Source of the DNA: CAYSCX01 sp964429575
Lineage (GTDB): Bacteria; Desulfobacterota; Binatia; Binatales; Binataceae
Assembly (NCBI GenBank): GCA_964429575.1
Contig: CAYSCX010000001.1
Coordinates: 62,001-126,000, forward strand
Length of the DNA: 64,000 bases
Direction: 5' to 3'
Below are positions 8,758 through 16,609 of the stretch, piece by piece. The translations under genes were made by a program, and so were the position numbers. The notes beneath the pieces are model-generated. The model was not told the origin of the DNA. It ran no database searches and saw only the letters and a list, made by a program, of their open reading frames with translations. Each line of letters starts with the position of its first letter. Positions within the stretch are counted from its first letter, which is position 1.

Positions 8758-9965
8758 TGGCGCAGCTTCCATTCGACGGCGTTCGCATCCTCGACTTCGG
8801 CTGGATCTTCGCGGTCCCGCATGCGACCGCGTGGCTCGGCTCGTTGGGCGCTGAGGTGATCCGCGTCGAGACCATGCTCAACCCCGATTTGGTGCGGTTT
8901 CTAGGCGGCACCGACGGCGTGTCCGGAATTAATCGCAGCGGGATGTACAACTCGATCAATTTCTCCAAGGAAAGCATCGCCCTCAATTTGACGCATCCCG
9001 AGGCGCAGAAGATCGCGCGCCGGCTGGTCGCGATGAGCGACGTCGTGAGCGAGAACTTCACCGTCGGCAACATGACGAAGTACGGCCTCGGTTACGATGA
9101 TCTGCGCACCATTAAGCCCAACATCATCATGCTTTCCGGCACGCCGCTCGGGCAGACCGGTCCGTTCGCACGCACCGTCGGCTTCGGTCCGACCACGCAA
9201 GCGTTCGCCGGCGTGTGCCACATCACGGGATATCCCGAAAGTTTTCCGTGCGGCATCGGCGGAACCTGGCCCGATTTCGCAGTCGGCCTCGGCATGGTCT
9301 TTTTTCTGGCGGCTGCGCTCTACCATCGCGACCGCACCGGCGAGGGCCAGTATCTCGATCTCTCAATGGCCGAGATGGTTACCTCGATGATTCCCGAAGC
9401 GATGATGGATTACTTCCTCAATGGCCGCGACGCGGGACCCATCGGCAACCGCGACGAATCGATGGCGCCGCACGGCGTGTTTCCGGTCGCGGGTGATGAT
9501 CAGTGGGTTGCGATCGCGGTGGTGACCGATGCCGGCTTCGCGGCGCTGTGCGAACTTCTCGGCGTCGCATCGATGGCGCGCGATCCAGAGTACGCAACGC
9601 TCGACGGACGGCTTGGCAACGTCGCGATGCTCGAGGCCGAAGTCGCGGCGCGGACGCGCAACTTCGCGCGCGACGACTTGGTAAGCAAACTTCGCGAGCG
9701 CGGCATCGCTGCGGGTCCGGTGTACGGTGCAAAGGACCTGATGCAGGACGAAGTTTTCCTGAACTCCGGGATGTTGGTCGAGCTGGACCATCCCGAGAGC
9801 GGCCGCCGCCTCATCCCCGGTATCCCCGCGCGATTCAGCGCGATCGAACCGAACTACCGCGCGACGCCTGCGATCGGTCAACATTCCGAAGACGTGCTGG
9901 GGCGCCTCCTTGGCTTTTCCCCCGAAGAGGTCGCAAGACTCCGCGAAGATAAGGCGGTGCTGTAA
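8757..9965 (+). CDS. CaiB/BaiF (class III) CoA-transferase, second of a tandem pair
   Basis: The 402-residue protein is a second class III CoA-transferase, clearly diverged from its neighbour: FDGVRILDFGWIFAVP, GAEVIRVETM, NFSKESIALNL and GTWPDFAVGLGM, where Asp173 aligns with the catalytic aspartate. GEGQYLDLSMAEM completes the family pattern. Both copies keep the catalytic Asp, so neither is obviously a dead subunit. It begins on the last base of the preceding gene (TGATG) and ends six bases before menA. The four genes from the HAD protein to menA look like one operon. Confidence 0.9.
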   Translation: MAQLPFDGVRILDFGWIFAVPHATAWLGSLGAEVIRVETMLNPDLVRFLGGTDGVSGINRSGMYNSINFSKESIALNLTHPEAQKIARRLVAMSDVVSENFTVGNMTKYGLGYDDLRTIKPNIIMLSGTPLGQTGPFARTVGFGPTTQAFAGVCHITGYPESFPCGIGGTWPDFAVGLGMVFFLAAALYHRDRTGEGQYLDLSMAEMVTSMIPEAMMDYFLNGRDAGPIGNRDESMAPHGVFPVAGDDQWVAIAVVTDAGFAALCELLGVASMARDPEYATLDGRLGNVAMLEAEVAARTRNFARDDLVSKLRERGIAAGPVYGAKDLMQDEVFLNSGMLVELDHPESGRRLIPGIPARFSAIEPNYRATPAIGQHSEDVLGRLLGFSPEEVARLREDKAVL

Positions 9966-9970
9966 CCGCG

Positions 9971-10909
9971 ATGGTAGAGGCAGAGGCGGCTTCTCAAGGC
10001 GGCCGCGCGCGTCCCGGCGCGTTCGCTGTCTGGGTGCAAGCGATCAGGGCGCCGTCGCTCAGCGCCGCCGCGATGCCGGTGCTGCTCGGCGCGGCGGTCG
10101 CCGCTCGCGCCGGCTTCTTTTCGTTCCCGCGGCTGCTGGTTGCGCTGGTCGGCGCGATGGCGATTCAGGCGGGCACCAACCTAATCAACGATTACTACGA
10201 CTACCGAAGCGGCGCCGACTCCTCGGAGTCGCTCGGCCCCAGCATGGTCATTCAGCGCGGCCTTCTCACCGCCGATCAGGTCTGGTGGGGCGGCATCACT
10301 TCGTTCGCTTTCGGCTCAACGCTCGGACTCGTGCTCGCATATATTTGCGGATGGCCGATACTCGTGATCGGTCTGCTCAGCGTCGCGGCGGGATTTTTCT
10401 ACACCGCGGTGCCGGTATCGCTCGCATACATTGCGCTCGGCGAGCTTACCGTCTTCATCTTCATGGGGCCGGTGATCGTGCTTGGAACGTACTATGTGAT
10501 AGCGCTCGAGTTCTCGCGCACCGCGTTGTGGGCGTCGATACCGGTCGGCTTCCTGGTCGCCGGCATCCTCCACGCAAATAACATTCGCGACATCGATACC
10601 GATCGGATGCACGGCAAGCGTACGCTTGCGGGGATCCTCGGGCGTCGCGGCGCAAACCTGGAGCTGCTCGCGCTTGACGGCGCCGCGTATGCGGCTACGA
10701 TTTTCGCCGTCGCCGTGGGCACGCTGCCGTGGATCACCCTCGCGACACTTGCGACCATCCCGCGCGCGATCGATCAGATTCGCATCGTGATGCGCGAGAG
10801 CGAGCCGCGAAAACTCAACCTCGCATTGCTGCGTTCGGTGCAACTCCACATGGAGTTCGGTCTGCTGATGTTCGTTGCATTCGTGGTGGCGGCGTTGGCA
10901 GGCTGGTAG
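9971..10909 (+). CDS. menA: 1,4-dihydroxy-2-naphthoate polyprenyltransferase
   Basis: MenA attaches a polyprenyl chain to dihydroxynaphthoate in menaquinone synthesis, in the inner membrane. The 312-residue protein has the first Asp-rich motif NLINDYYDYRSGAD and the second HANNIRDIDTDRMHGKRTLA, both of the MenA type rather than UbiA. About eight hydrophobic segments are visible. The enzyme supports menaquinone-based respiration, in keeping with the complex I genes at 17.8-19.9 kb. It is the last gene of the HAD/CoA-transferase operon; whether it is functionally linked to those enzymes is unknown. Confidence 0.9.
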   Translation: MVEAEAASQGGRARPGAFAVWVQAIRAPSLSAAAMPVLLGAAVAARAGFFSFPRLLVALVGAMAIQAGTNLINDYYDYRSGADSSESLGPSMVIQRGLLTADQVWWGGITSFAFGSTLGLVLAYICGWPILVIGLLSVAAGFFYTAVPVSLAYIALGELTVFIFMGPVIVLGTYYVIALEFSRTALWASIPVGFLVAGILHANNIRDIDTDRMHGKRTLAGILGRRGANLELLALDGAAYAATIFAVAVGTLPWITLATLATIPRAIDQIRIVMRESEPRKLNLALLRSVQLHMEFGLLMFVAFVVAALAGW

Positions 10910-11411
10910 TGCCGTTCCAACTTGTTGGTGCTAACTGACGTGGGAAAGTTTGCCAACCCCGTTCCAACTATCCCAACCTCCAACCTCGAGTTCGGCCCAC
11001 GGAGTTGGAACGGGGCCAACCTGCCTCGGGGCAGCGTTCTATGGTCTTCGGTAAAAATAGTTGGAACGGCAGTAGCAACACGATCCGCGCGGCGTCGACA
11101 CCCCGCACCCGACCGCCGCCTCTTCGTAGGGGCGCACGGCTGTGCGCCCTTCTTCTCTCCCCTTCTGAGCCCTCTCCCTGTGATCACTGGGAGAGGGTGT
11201 GGGTGAGGGTCCATCCGCTTTCGGTATGTCATTCAGAGCGAAGCGAAAGCCTGCCCTGAGCTTGTCGAAGGGAATCCCGATTTCCGCTCTGCGCCCCTCT
11301 TCTTCACCACCCCGACCAACGGGAACGACCCTCCAGCCAACCTTCGCCTCCCTACTATTGGGCGGCGCTTCACTCGCCGCGGTCCGGTTCCCCTTCCCTT
11401 TAGGGAAGAGG
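10910..11411. repeat. Intergenic region with nested inverted repeats and REP-like hairpins
   Basis: No gene is supported here. Two pairs of inverted repeats sharing GTTCCAACT are nested: the outer arms are at 10910-10922 and 11059-11071, the inner arms at 10957-10969 and 11003-11015, each 13 bp and perfect. Further on are a hairpin GGGCGCAC-ggct-GTGCGCCC (11130-11149), a CTCTCCC/GGGAGAG hairpin (about 11168-11194), and a REP-like unit at 11248-11272. That unit recurs in inverted orientation at 29729-29754 and 34827-34852. Confidence 0.7.
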
Positions 11412-11550
11412 TCAGGGGTTAGGTAGGTCGCGGCTCGCGACCGAGCCGGCGACTTTCGCGTCCAGCTCATCCAAAAGCTTCTTTGCGCGCACCATCGCAG
11501 GAACGTCGAAACCCTCGGTGAACCACGAATAGATTGGGCGCAGCGCGTCG
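11412..11550 (-). pseudogene. Remnant of an adenylate/guanylate cyclase C-terminus
   Basis: On the minus strand, in frame to a TGA at 11412-11414, the translation includes LRPIYSWFTEGFDVPAMV and then RAKKLLDELDAKV. This matches the typical last ~25 residues of large class III cyclase/ATPase-TPR proteins, which end like PIYGWFTEGFDTxDLxEAKxLLDEL. Nothing upstream in this frame continues the similarity, so it is a broken 3' end of a lost gene. The assignment rests on recall of that motif. Confidence 0.55.
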
Positions 11551-11782
11551 CGCGCTGGGCATCGCCTACGACTACGCCTACCTGTTCCACATCGAGCCGC
11601 GCTTCAAGATGAGCTACGGCACCTATCTGGCGGCGCCGCGCTGGGCGCGCATCGTGTTTCACCTGAGCGGAATCGTAGGTTCGCCGCTGGGACTCGCGGC
11701 CGCGGCGGTTCTTGTCGCGGGCGCCCGTGAGCCCGGCGACCGGTGGAAAATCGTTATCTCAGTCCATTGGCAAGTGCGGTGA
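11534..11782 (+). pseudogene. Fragment of an unidentified membrane protein
   Basis: The 82-codon frame reads ALGIAYDYAYLFHIEPRF and continues through a hydrophobic stretch VFHLSGIVGSPLGLAAAAVL before ending. The regular protein-like sequence suggests coding origin, but there is no plausible full-length start and it abuts the cyclase remnant. I do not recognise the family. It is probably another gene remnant in this accessory patch. Confidence 0.3.
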
Positions 11783-11880
11783 CCGAGACTAACACTTCAA
11801 CTGATTCAAAAGATCGGGCGGGCCAATTCGACTGGTACCAAAGGTCGGACACTCCGCCACCATTGCCAACGGCGCACTAT

Positions 11881-12384
11881 TTATCTCTTCTGAAGCGCCT
11901 CCATACCATAAATTCCGAGACGAATCGTGACCCCAAGTAGCGCCAAACTCTTCATCAGCGACGCTGGTAGATACACGAGAGTGATATCTGGCACTCTCAT
12001 GAAGCAATCGATCTCAGCCTCGTAGCTACGCCGTTGAAGTATACGAAGGGCTCTTCGACGGGCACCGAGGAATTCTGACCAGTATTCCAGTTGTTGCTCT
12101 AGCTCCCATCGCTTTCGACCGGGAATGCTCCGACACCAGCAGCCGCGTTTGTGCACGCTGGCAAGTGGTCGCAGCTCGCCATCGCGATTTGGTAAAGTTC
12201 GTTGGTCTCCACGGCGCCACGCATCATCCGGCTGAACTCGGAAGAGTTTGGTTATCTCTGATGGATCTAGATCGTCGCCCCACAGATAGAACATGGTCGA
12301 ACACCGCCTTTTCGGTCGACCCGACGAAGCGAGTTTCGGCGTGCCCATCAAGCTAGCTCTACGAGATCTTGTCAATCGGCTCAT
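11881..12384 (-). CDS. DUF4279 domain protein, candidate immunity protein of the Rhs protein
   Basis: The 167-residue product contains a DUF4279-like domain from about residue 31: MFYLWGDDLDPSEITKLF, then WRRGDQR, a WELEQQLEYWSEFL helix and LGVTIRLGIYG at the end. DUF4279 proteins occur among small genes beside polymorphic toxins and elsewhere; their biochemical role is unproven. The ATG at 12384 overlaps the Rhs stop codon (ATGA), so translation is coupled to the Rhs gene directly upstream. That position is exactly where an immunity gene is expected. Starts at 12348 or 12294 are possible and would remove a basic N-terminal extension. Codon use is less GC-biased than in neighbours. Confidence 0.65.
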   Translation of the reverse strand: MSRLTRSRRASLMGTPKLASSGRPKRRCSTMFYLWGDDLDPSEITKLFRVQPDDAWRRGDQRTLPNRDGELRPLASVHKRGCWCRSIPGRKRWELEQQLEYWSEFLGARRRALRILQRRSYEAEIDCFMRVPDITLVYLPASLMKSLALLGVTIRLGIYGMEALQKR

Positions 12385-14264
12385 TTGAAATATTCTTGAA
12401 GATATTCGCGCAACTGTCCAAGGTTCTTTTCGCCTTCTTCTTTAACGAGTCGATTAATTTCTTTGTGGAACCGCTCATACTGCTCTTGAGTAATTCCGAG
12501 TTCTTTCGCGAGCCTTCTGATCACCCTCTGTTCAAGTCTACGCGCCGCCCTACTCTTTAGCGCTCGCTGTCCGGCTCTGCCCACTGCCATTCCTGCTACG
12601 GGGCCCATTTCCAGTGGAACAGGAGATATCGACAAGAAGTCAGGATCAGCATCCGGCGGAACCTTGATTGTGTATACGACCGGTATGAGGGAATCGCCGG
12701 AATTCGCATAGTCCTCCGTCACCTCAACGTACCTTTGCGACGGCATTACATCCCACTGCGCTCCCGCGCGCAGCATACCTCTGCTCGTGTGCCCACTGTG
12801 CTGCAATTCGCGCGGGATCGACGGGCTGCCGCCTCCGGCGAACAAATTGATCAAATCTTGAATCAATTCTCCCAGGTCCCGGAACGCCTCGTAGACTCGA
12901 ACTAGAAAAAGCTCCAGCTCCTGGGCGCTGATCGTGCGTCCGCCGCCTTCCTGCAAGCCCGTCGGATCACTGCGACTGATCGGATTGTTGCCCGCGTACG
13001 TGAATAGATTGGGATCGCCGAGGCCGGTCGGATCCTCAGACACGAAACGATGAAGCTTGGGGCTGTAGTAGCGCGCCGGCGTGTGGTACAGCTCCGTGCC
13101 GCTGTCCAACTCCATGCCCGCGTACTGGAATGGGAACGAATTCGACGATCCACCGAAGGTGGTCCGGCCGAACGGCTCATAGGTGTACTGGGTGGACATT
13201 GCTCCCGACGAATCCACGAGTGCGACCGTGGAGCCGATCTGATCGTGAATCGACGTCCAGGTCGTGGTCGTCGAGCCTGTTGTGCTCGAGTAGGCCAGAA
13301 CTTCTCCTGTACCCGGCATTCTCAGAACGTCCTTCTTGACCGCGCTGCCGCCCGTCCCGGTCACCACGCGGATCGCGCTCGCGTCGTCGTATAAGTAGGT
13401 CGAGGTCGTCGAACTCGCCGTCATGGTGCGCCGCCGCCCGACTGCGTCGTAGCCAAATGTGGTCAGCGGGCTGCTGACCTGCGACATCATGCTGCGCGAG
13501 TCCCACTTGTAGGTCGCGCTGTTCGTGGGGTTGCTGGTTAAATTGTTGGCGTTGTCCGAGGTAACGGTCACACCGCTCCACCAGCTCAACTGGTTGGTGT
13601 TCGCATAATTCGCGGCAATCGTCCCGGGCAGGTTCGTGCGAGCGAGCGTGCCACCGGTCGCAATTATCCGGCTGTCGCTGTCGTAGGTGTAGCTGAGGTT
13701 GCCAAGCGAATTCCCGTTCGCGGCGTACGCGAGCGACGTGAGCCTGGACGCATTGTCGTACACGTAGGTCGTGACGACGTTGCTGACAGTGAGCGTGGCG
13801 CGGCGAGCGTCGCCGTCCGGCACAAACACGACGCTTACGTTCGGGTCGGTGATGCTCTGCAGCTGGTCGTCGTTGTAATAAGCGTACGAAACCGTCCGGT
13901 AACCCGACTGCCCGGTCCCCGACGTGGTCATCGTGGTACGCCGCCCGTTGGCGTCCAGCGCGTACGTAGCGGTTGCATTCGTTCCCGGAGTTAGGAGGTT
14001 AACGAAAGTCTCTGACGTGACGTTGTCCATCCCATCATAGGTGTAGGTAAGGGTCTGGTAGAAGAGAAGGTTGAGGCCGGACCAGACCTGGTCTACCATC
14101 GAAGTCACTCGGTCTCCCGCATCATAGGTGAAGGTCACTACACGATGCTCGTATGGGGAGACATTCGTGGCGTTGAAGTCGGCCATCGTCACGCGGCCGA
14201 GCTTGTCATGTTGGTAGGAAGTCTTGATCCCCCGCTTATGGTAGAAGGTGGTTCGCCGGCCCAT
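12381..14264 (-). CDS. Rhs/YD-repeat protein, 5' truncated, with unrecognised C-terminal toxin-like tip
   Basis: The 627-residue protein has many YD repeats (for example YDAVGRRRTM, YDNASRLTSL) and the Rhs core end ARYYSPKLHRFVSEDPTGL followed by DPTGL at about residue 437. After this lies a variable 190-residue tip with no motif I recognise; its last 60 residues are helical and highly charged (ITQEQYERFHKEINRLVKEE). In Rhs proteins such tips are usually toxins released after assembly of the shell. The N-terminus is missing: typical Rhs proteins are over 1,000 residues, and no signal or PAAR/VgrG-like domain is present. Coding similarity seems to continue upstream of 14264 in frame to about 14390. 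The tip is visibly lower in GC than the chromosome around it. Confidence 0.85.
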   Translation of the reverse strand: MGRRTTFYHKRGIKTSYQHDKLGRVTMADFNATNVSPYEHRVVTFTYDAGDRVTSMVDQVWSGLNLLFYQTLTYTYDGMDNVTSETFVNLLTPGTNATATYALDANGRRTTMTTSGTGQSGYRTVSYAYYNDDQLQSITDPNVSVVFVPDGDARRATLTVSNVVTTYVYDNASRLTSLAYAANGNSLGNLSYTYDSDSRIIATGGTLARTNLPGTIAANYANTNQLSWWSGVTVTSDNANNLTSNPTNSATYKWDSRSMMSQVSSPLTTFGYDAVGRRRTMTASSTTSTYLYDDASAIRVVTGTGGSAVKKDVLRMPGTGEVLAYSSTTGSTTTTWTSIHDQIGSTVALVDSSGAMSTQYTYEPFGRTTFGGSSNSFPFQYAGMELDSGTELYHTPARYYSPKLHRFVSEDPTGLGDPNLFTYAGNNPISRSDPTGLQEGGGRTISAQELELFLVRVYEAFRDLGELIQDLINLFAGGGSPSIPRELQHSGHTSRGMLRAGAQWDVMPSQRYVEVTEDYANSGDSLIPVVYTIKVPPDADPDFLSISPVPLEMGPVAGMAVGRAGQRALKSRAARRLEQRVIRRLAKELGITQEQYERFHKEINRLVKEEGEKNLGQLREYLQEYFK

Positions 14265-14400
14265 CGCGCTTCGATTCTCGATCGCGCAATTGTTGGCGGC
14301 GTCGCTGGAATCGAACTGCGCGAAGCCCTCGGGCTCGCCGACTAGCTCGACCGAACCGGTCGAAAATTGCCCTGCCCGTGCGCGTCGTAAACCCTAGATA
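14265..14400 (-). pseudogene. Upstream remnant of the Rhs gene, frameshifted
   Basis: Minus-strand translation in the Rhs frame stays open upstream of the ATG to a TAG near 14390 (for example GFAQFDSSDAANNCAIENRS). In the neighbouring frame at about 14360-14400 the peptide SRVYDAHGQGNF has the YD-repeat pattern. This suggests a frameshift near 14375 and loss of everything further 5', where the GNAT gene begins on the other strand. Confidence 0.4.
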
Positions 14401-14427
14401 CGATTGAGAAGGAGCTTGTGCATTCCA

Positions 14428-15045
14428 ATGCCATCACAAGTCTCGAAATATGCAACGAAGGAGTTGTCGACGAATACCTGGCCTGATTTTGAGAGCCTTT
14501 TTTCCAGAGGAGGCGGCTGGGACTTTTGTTGGTGCATGTATTTTCACCGGACGCGCATGACCAAGAACAAGCGACTTCGTACCCGGGCTCAGCAAGGTGT
14601 GAGGAACCGCCGGGAAAAGAGAGAACTCGTCGCGAGCGGATGTACGCATGGGATTCTCGTCTACGCGAAACGAGAACCCGTGGGATGGTGCCAGTACGGT
14701 CCCAGAGAGGAGCTTCCTCGTATCGACCAGCGTCGCGACTATCGAGGACTTTCTCCCAAAGGCGGCGCAAAGAGACTTTGGAGAATAACCTGCTTTGTTG
14801 TCGATAAGAGGTATCGCAGACTCGGCGTTGCGAACATCGCCTTGAAAGCGGCTCTGGAAACCATAAGTAAGAAGGGCGGCGGCTTGGTTGAGGCATATCC
14901 GCTCACGCATTGGAGATCCGGGGCTTTCGGAAATGTGTCAGCACACGGAACCGCGTCGATGTTCGAGAAGGAGGGGTTCAAGACCGTAGCCCCGTTCGGC
15001 AGTACCAAACACTCGACGAACGTGTTGATGCGAAGAACCGTCTGA
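14428..15045 (+). CDS. GNAT family N-acetyltransferase
   Basis: The 205-residue protein carries a GNAT acetyl-CoA binding region: ITCFVVDKRYRRLGVANIAL (residues about 120-140, motif A with R-R-L-G-V-A), followed by helix ALKAALETISKKGGG and a C-terminal ASMFEKEGFKTVAPFG. The acceptor substrate is unknown. AAGGAG precedes the ATG at 14428; a TTG at 14404 is an alternative. Base composition is less GC-rich than the core genes. It is adjacent and antiparallel to the truncated Rhs gene, so it is probably part of the same acquired patch. Confidence 0.75.
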   Translation: MPSQVSKYATKELSTNTWPDFESLFSRGGGWDFCWCMYFHRTRMTKNKRLRTRAQQGVRNRREKRELVASGCTHGILVYAKREPVGWCQYGPREELPRIDQRRDYRGLSPKGGAKRLWRITCFVVDKRYRRLGVANIALKAALETISKKGGGLVEAYPLTHWRSGAFGNVSAHGTASMFEKEGFKTVAPFGSTKHSTNVLMRRTV

Positions 15046-15064
15046 AGTCTGGTCGCCCGGACAC

Positions 15065-15097
15065 AAAAAAGTGCGGGCGCGACAAGGCCGCGCCCGC
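15065..15097 (-). terminator. Rho-independent terminator for the GST gene
   Basis: A perfect 9-bp stem (15073-15081 with 15089-15097) with a 7-base loop is followed on the minus strand by CAC and six T residues (A run at 15065-15070). It lies just past the GST stop codon. It also sits 28 bases after the convergent GNAT gene and may act for both. Confidence 0.8.
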
Positions 15098-15112
15098 TCG
15101 CACCAGCTCAGC

Positions 15113-15730
15113 TCAACCGTCGAGCGCCTTCGACGACGGTCGCGCCATCATTCGCTCATTCCATGCAGTGAGATTCTTGAGATTCACCGGAACCGCCACC
15201 CCGACCATCTTCTGGAACTCGACTGCGCACAACGCTGCGATGTCTGCCGTCGAGACGTTGTCGCCGCCGAGGAAGCTGCGTCCGGTGAGTTCCTTGTCGA
15301 GCCACTCATCGTGATACGCGATCGCCTTCTTGCCCACCTCAACCGCCTTGGGGTCGCGATCCGGTTCGGCCTTGAGCATCGTGTTCTGAAACACCGCGCC
15401 CACCGCCGGTATGAAATTCCCGTCGATCACTTCCTCGGTCATTCGCACCCGCGCGCGCGCCAGCGGGTCTTTCGGCAGCAGCGGCGGATTCGGCTGAGTC
15501 TCTTCGAGGTATTCGATGATCGACGACGATTCGTAAATCGGCGTGCCATCGACTACCAATGTCGGCACGCGACCGTGCGGATTGATTGCCAGGTACTCGG
15601 GCTTGCGTTGCGCGCCTGTCATGAGGTCAACGGTGATCTTCTCCGCACTGATTCCTTTCTCAGCGAGCGCGACGCGTACTTTGCGCGCAAATGGCGAGAG
15701 AGGGTGGTGATAGAGCTTTAGAGTGGGCAT
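15113..15730 (-). CDS. Glutathione S-transferase family protein
   Basis: This 205-residue cytosolic protein has a thioredoxin-fold N-terminal domain: PTLKLYHHPLSPFARKVRVA with a serine at the activating position, the cis-proline segment HGRVPTLVVDG, and glutathione-binding ESSSIIEYLEE. An all-helical C-terminal domain follows. GSTs conjugate or reduce electrophiles with glutathione; the substrate is unknown. The ATG at 15730 is preceded by AGGAGGT at good spacing, so the longer open frame to 15790 is rejected. It is a single-gene unit with a strong terminator. Confidence 0.9.
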   Translation of the reverse strand: MPTLKLYHHPLSPFARKVRVALAEKGISAEKITVDLMTGAQRKPEYLAINPHGRVPTLVVDGTPIYESSSIIEYLEETQPNPPLLPKDPLARARVRMTEEVIDGNFIPAVGAVFQNTMLKAEPDRDPKAVEVGKKAIAYHDEWLDKELTGRSFLGGDNVSTADIAALCAVEFQKMVGVAVPVNLKNLTAWNERMMARPSSKALDG

Positions 15731-15829
15731 GGAAACCTCCTGCTGGTGCGGCGGGTCGGCTGATACGTAGCCCGCCGGCTCCGCGGCCACGATTCAATTG
15801 CTGCCGCAACTGCGAGTCAACGTGAATCG

Positions 15830-16609
15830 TCAGTCGAGAAAGACGAGCCGTGGCGGCGCGGTCGCGAACTCACGCCGCAGCGCCTCGTAGCGCGGCAAAT
15901 CGTCCACCGTCCTGAACAAACCGCGATGCACGAATCCAAATACCGGCAGCCCGCGCGCGACCATCGGCGCGAATAATCCAGTCATCAGGCTCCACGGCGG
16001 CGCAGTTGGCATCAGCTCGAAAACGGCTGGCTCCGCGATGATCGCGCCCGCGTACATGTAAGACGAGAGCTTCTCCGAGACGTCTGCGGAAAGGTCCACC
16101 GGGTAGTCGAGGTAATCAAGCGGAGGCTTCGCCGCGAGAAGCCGCATCCGTCGAATTCGCGCGTCCGAGTCCATCTCGAGTTTGCTGTAGCGCGTGGGCT
16201 CGGACGTCGGGGTGAGCGCGAGCGTTGCGAGGCCGCCGCGGTCGCGATGTTGCGCGATCATTCCCGCGACGTCGAGATCCATCACCGTGTCGCTGTTCGC
16301 GATCGCGAACGCCTCGTCGCCAAAAAATGAGCGCAGGTTGTGGAGCGGTCCACCCGTGCCAAGCAACACTGGTTCCGGCGCCCACGTGATTCGAATGCCC
16401 AGCTCGGCGCCGCTGCCCAGTTTAGTCTGCACTGCGCCCGCAAGATGGTGAACGTTTATCGCGACCTCGGTGATCCCGGCGCGCTTCAACATCAGAAGCG
16501 GATAATGAATCAGCGGCCGCCCGCCCAACTCGAGCAGCGGCTTGGGCACCATCTCGGTGAGCGGACGCAGCCGCTCCCCGCGTCCCGCCGCGAGCACGAG
16601 CGCCTTCAT
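15830..16609 (-). CDS. murU: N-acetylmuramate-1-phosphate uridylyltransferase-like nucleotidyltransferase
   Basis: The 259-residue product begins MKALVLAAGRGERLRPLTE, the nucleotidyltransferase signature, with KPLLELGGRPLIHY, LLGTGGPL and NSDTVMDLDV (metal-binding Asp). In the context of the kinase upstream, the best match is MurU, which makes UDP-MurNAc from MurNAc-1-phosphate and thereby bypasses de novo synthesis. Its ATG overlaps the stop of the kinase gene by four bases. Other sugar-1-phosphate nucleotidyltransferases share these motifs, so the substrate is inferred from the gene pair. The open frame extends far upstream, but only the ATG at 16609 starts the conserved fold. Confidence 0.82.
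   Translation of the reverse strand: MKALVLAAGRGERLRPLTEMVPKPLLELGGRPLIHYPLLMLKRAGITEVAINVHHLAGAVQTKLGSGAELGIRITWAPEPVLLGTGGPLHNLRSFFGDEAFAIANSDTVMDLDVAGMIAQHRDRGGLATLALTPTSEPTRYSKLEMDSDARIRRMRLLAAKPPLDYLDYPVDLSADVSEKLSSYMYAGAIIAEPAVFELMPTAPPWSLMTGLFAPMVARGLPVFGFVHRGLFRTVDDLPRYEALRREFATAPPRLVFLD

Noticed and set aside
11130..11149. GGGCGCAC/GTGCGCCC hairpin as terminator of menA
   Set aside because: It is 220 bases beyond menA and lacks a T run; it fits better as a REP-like unit.
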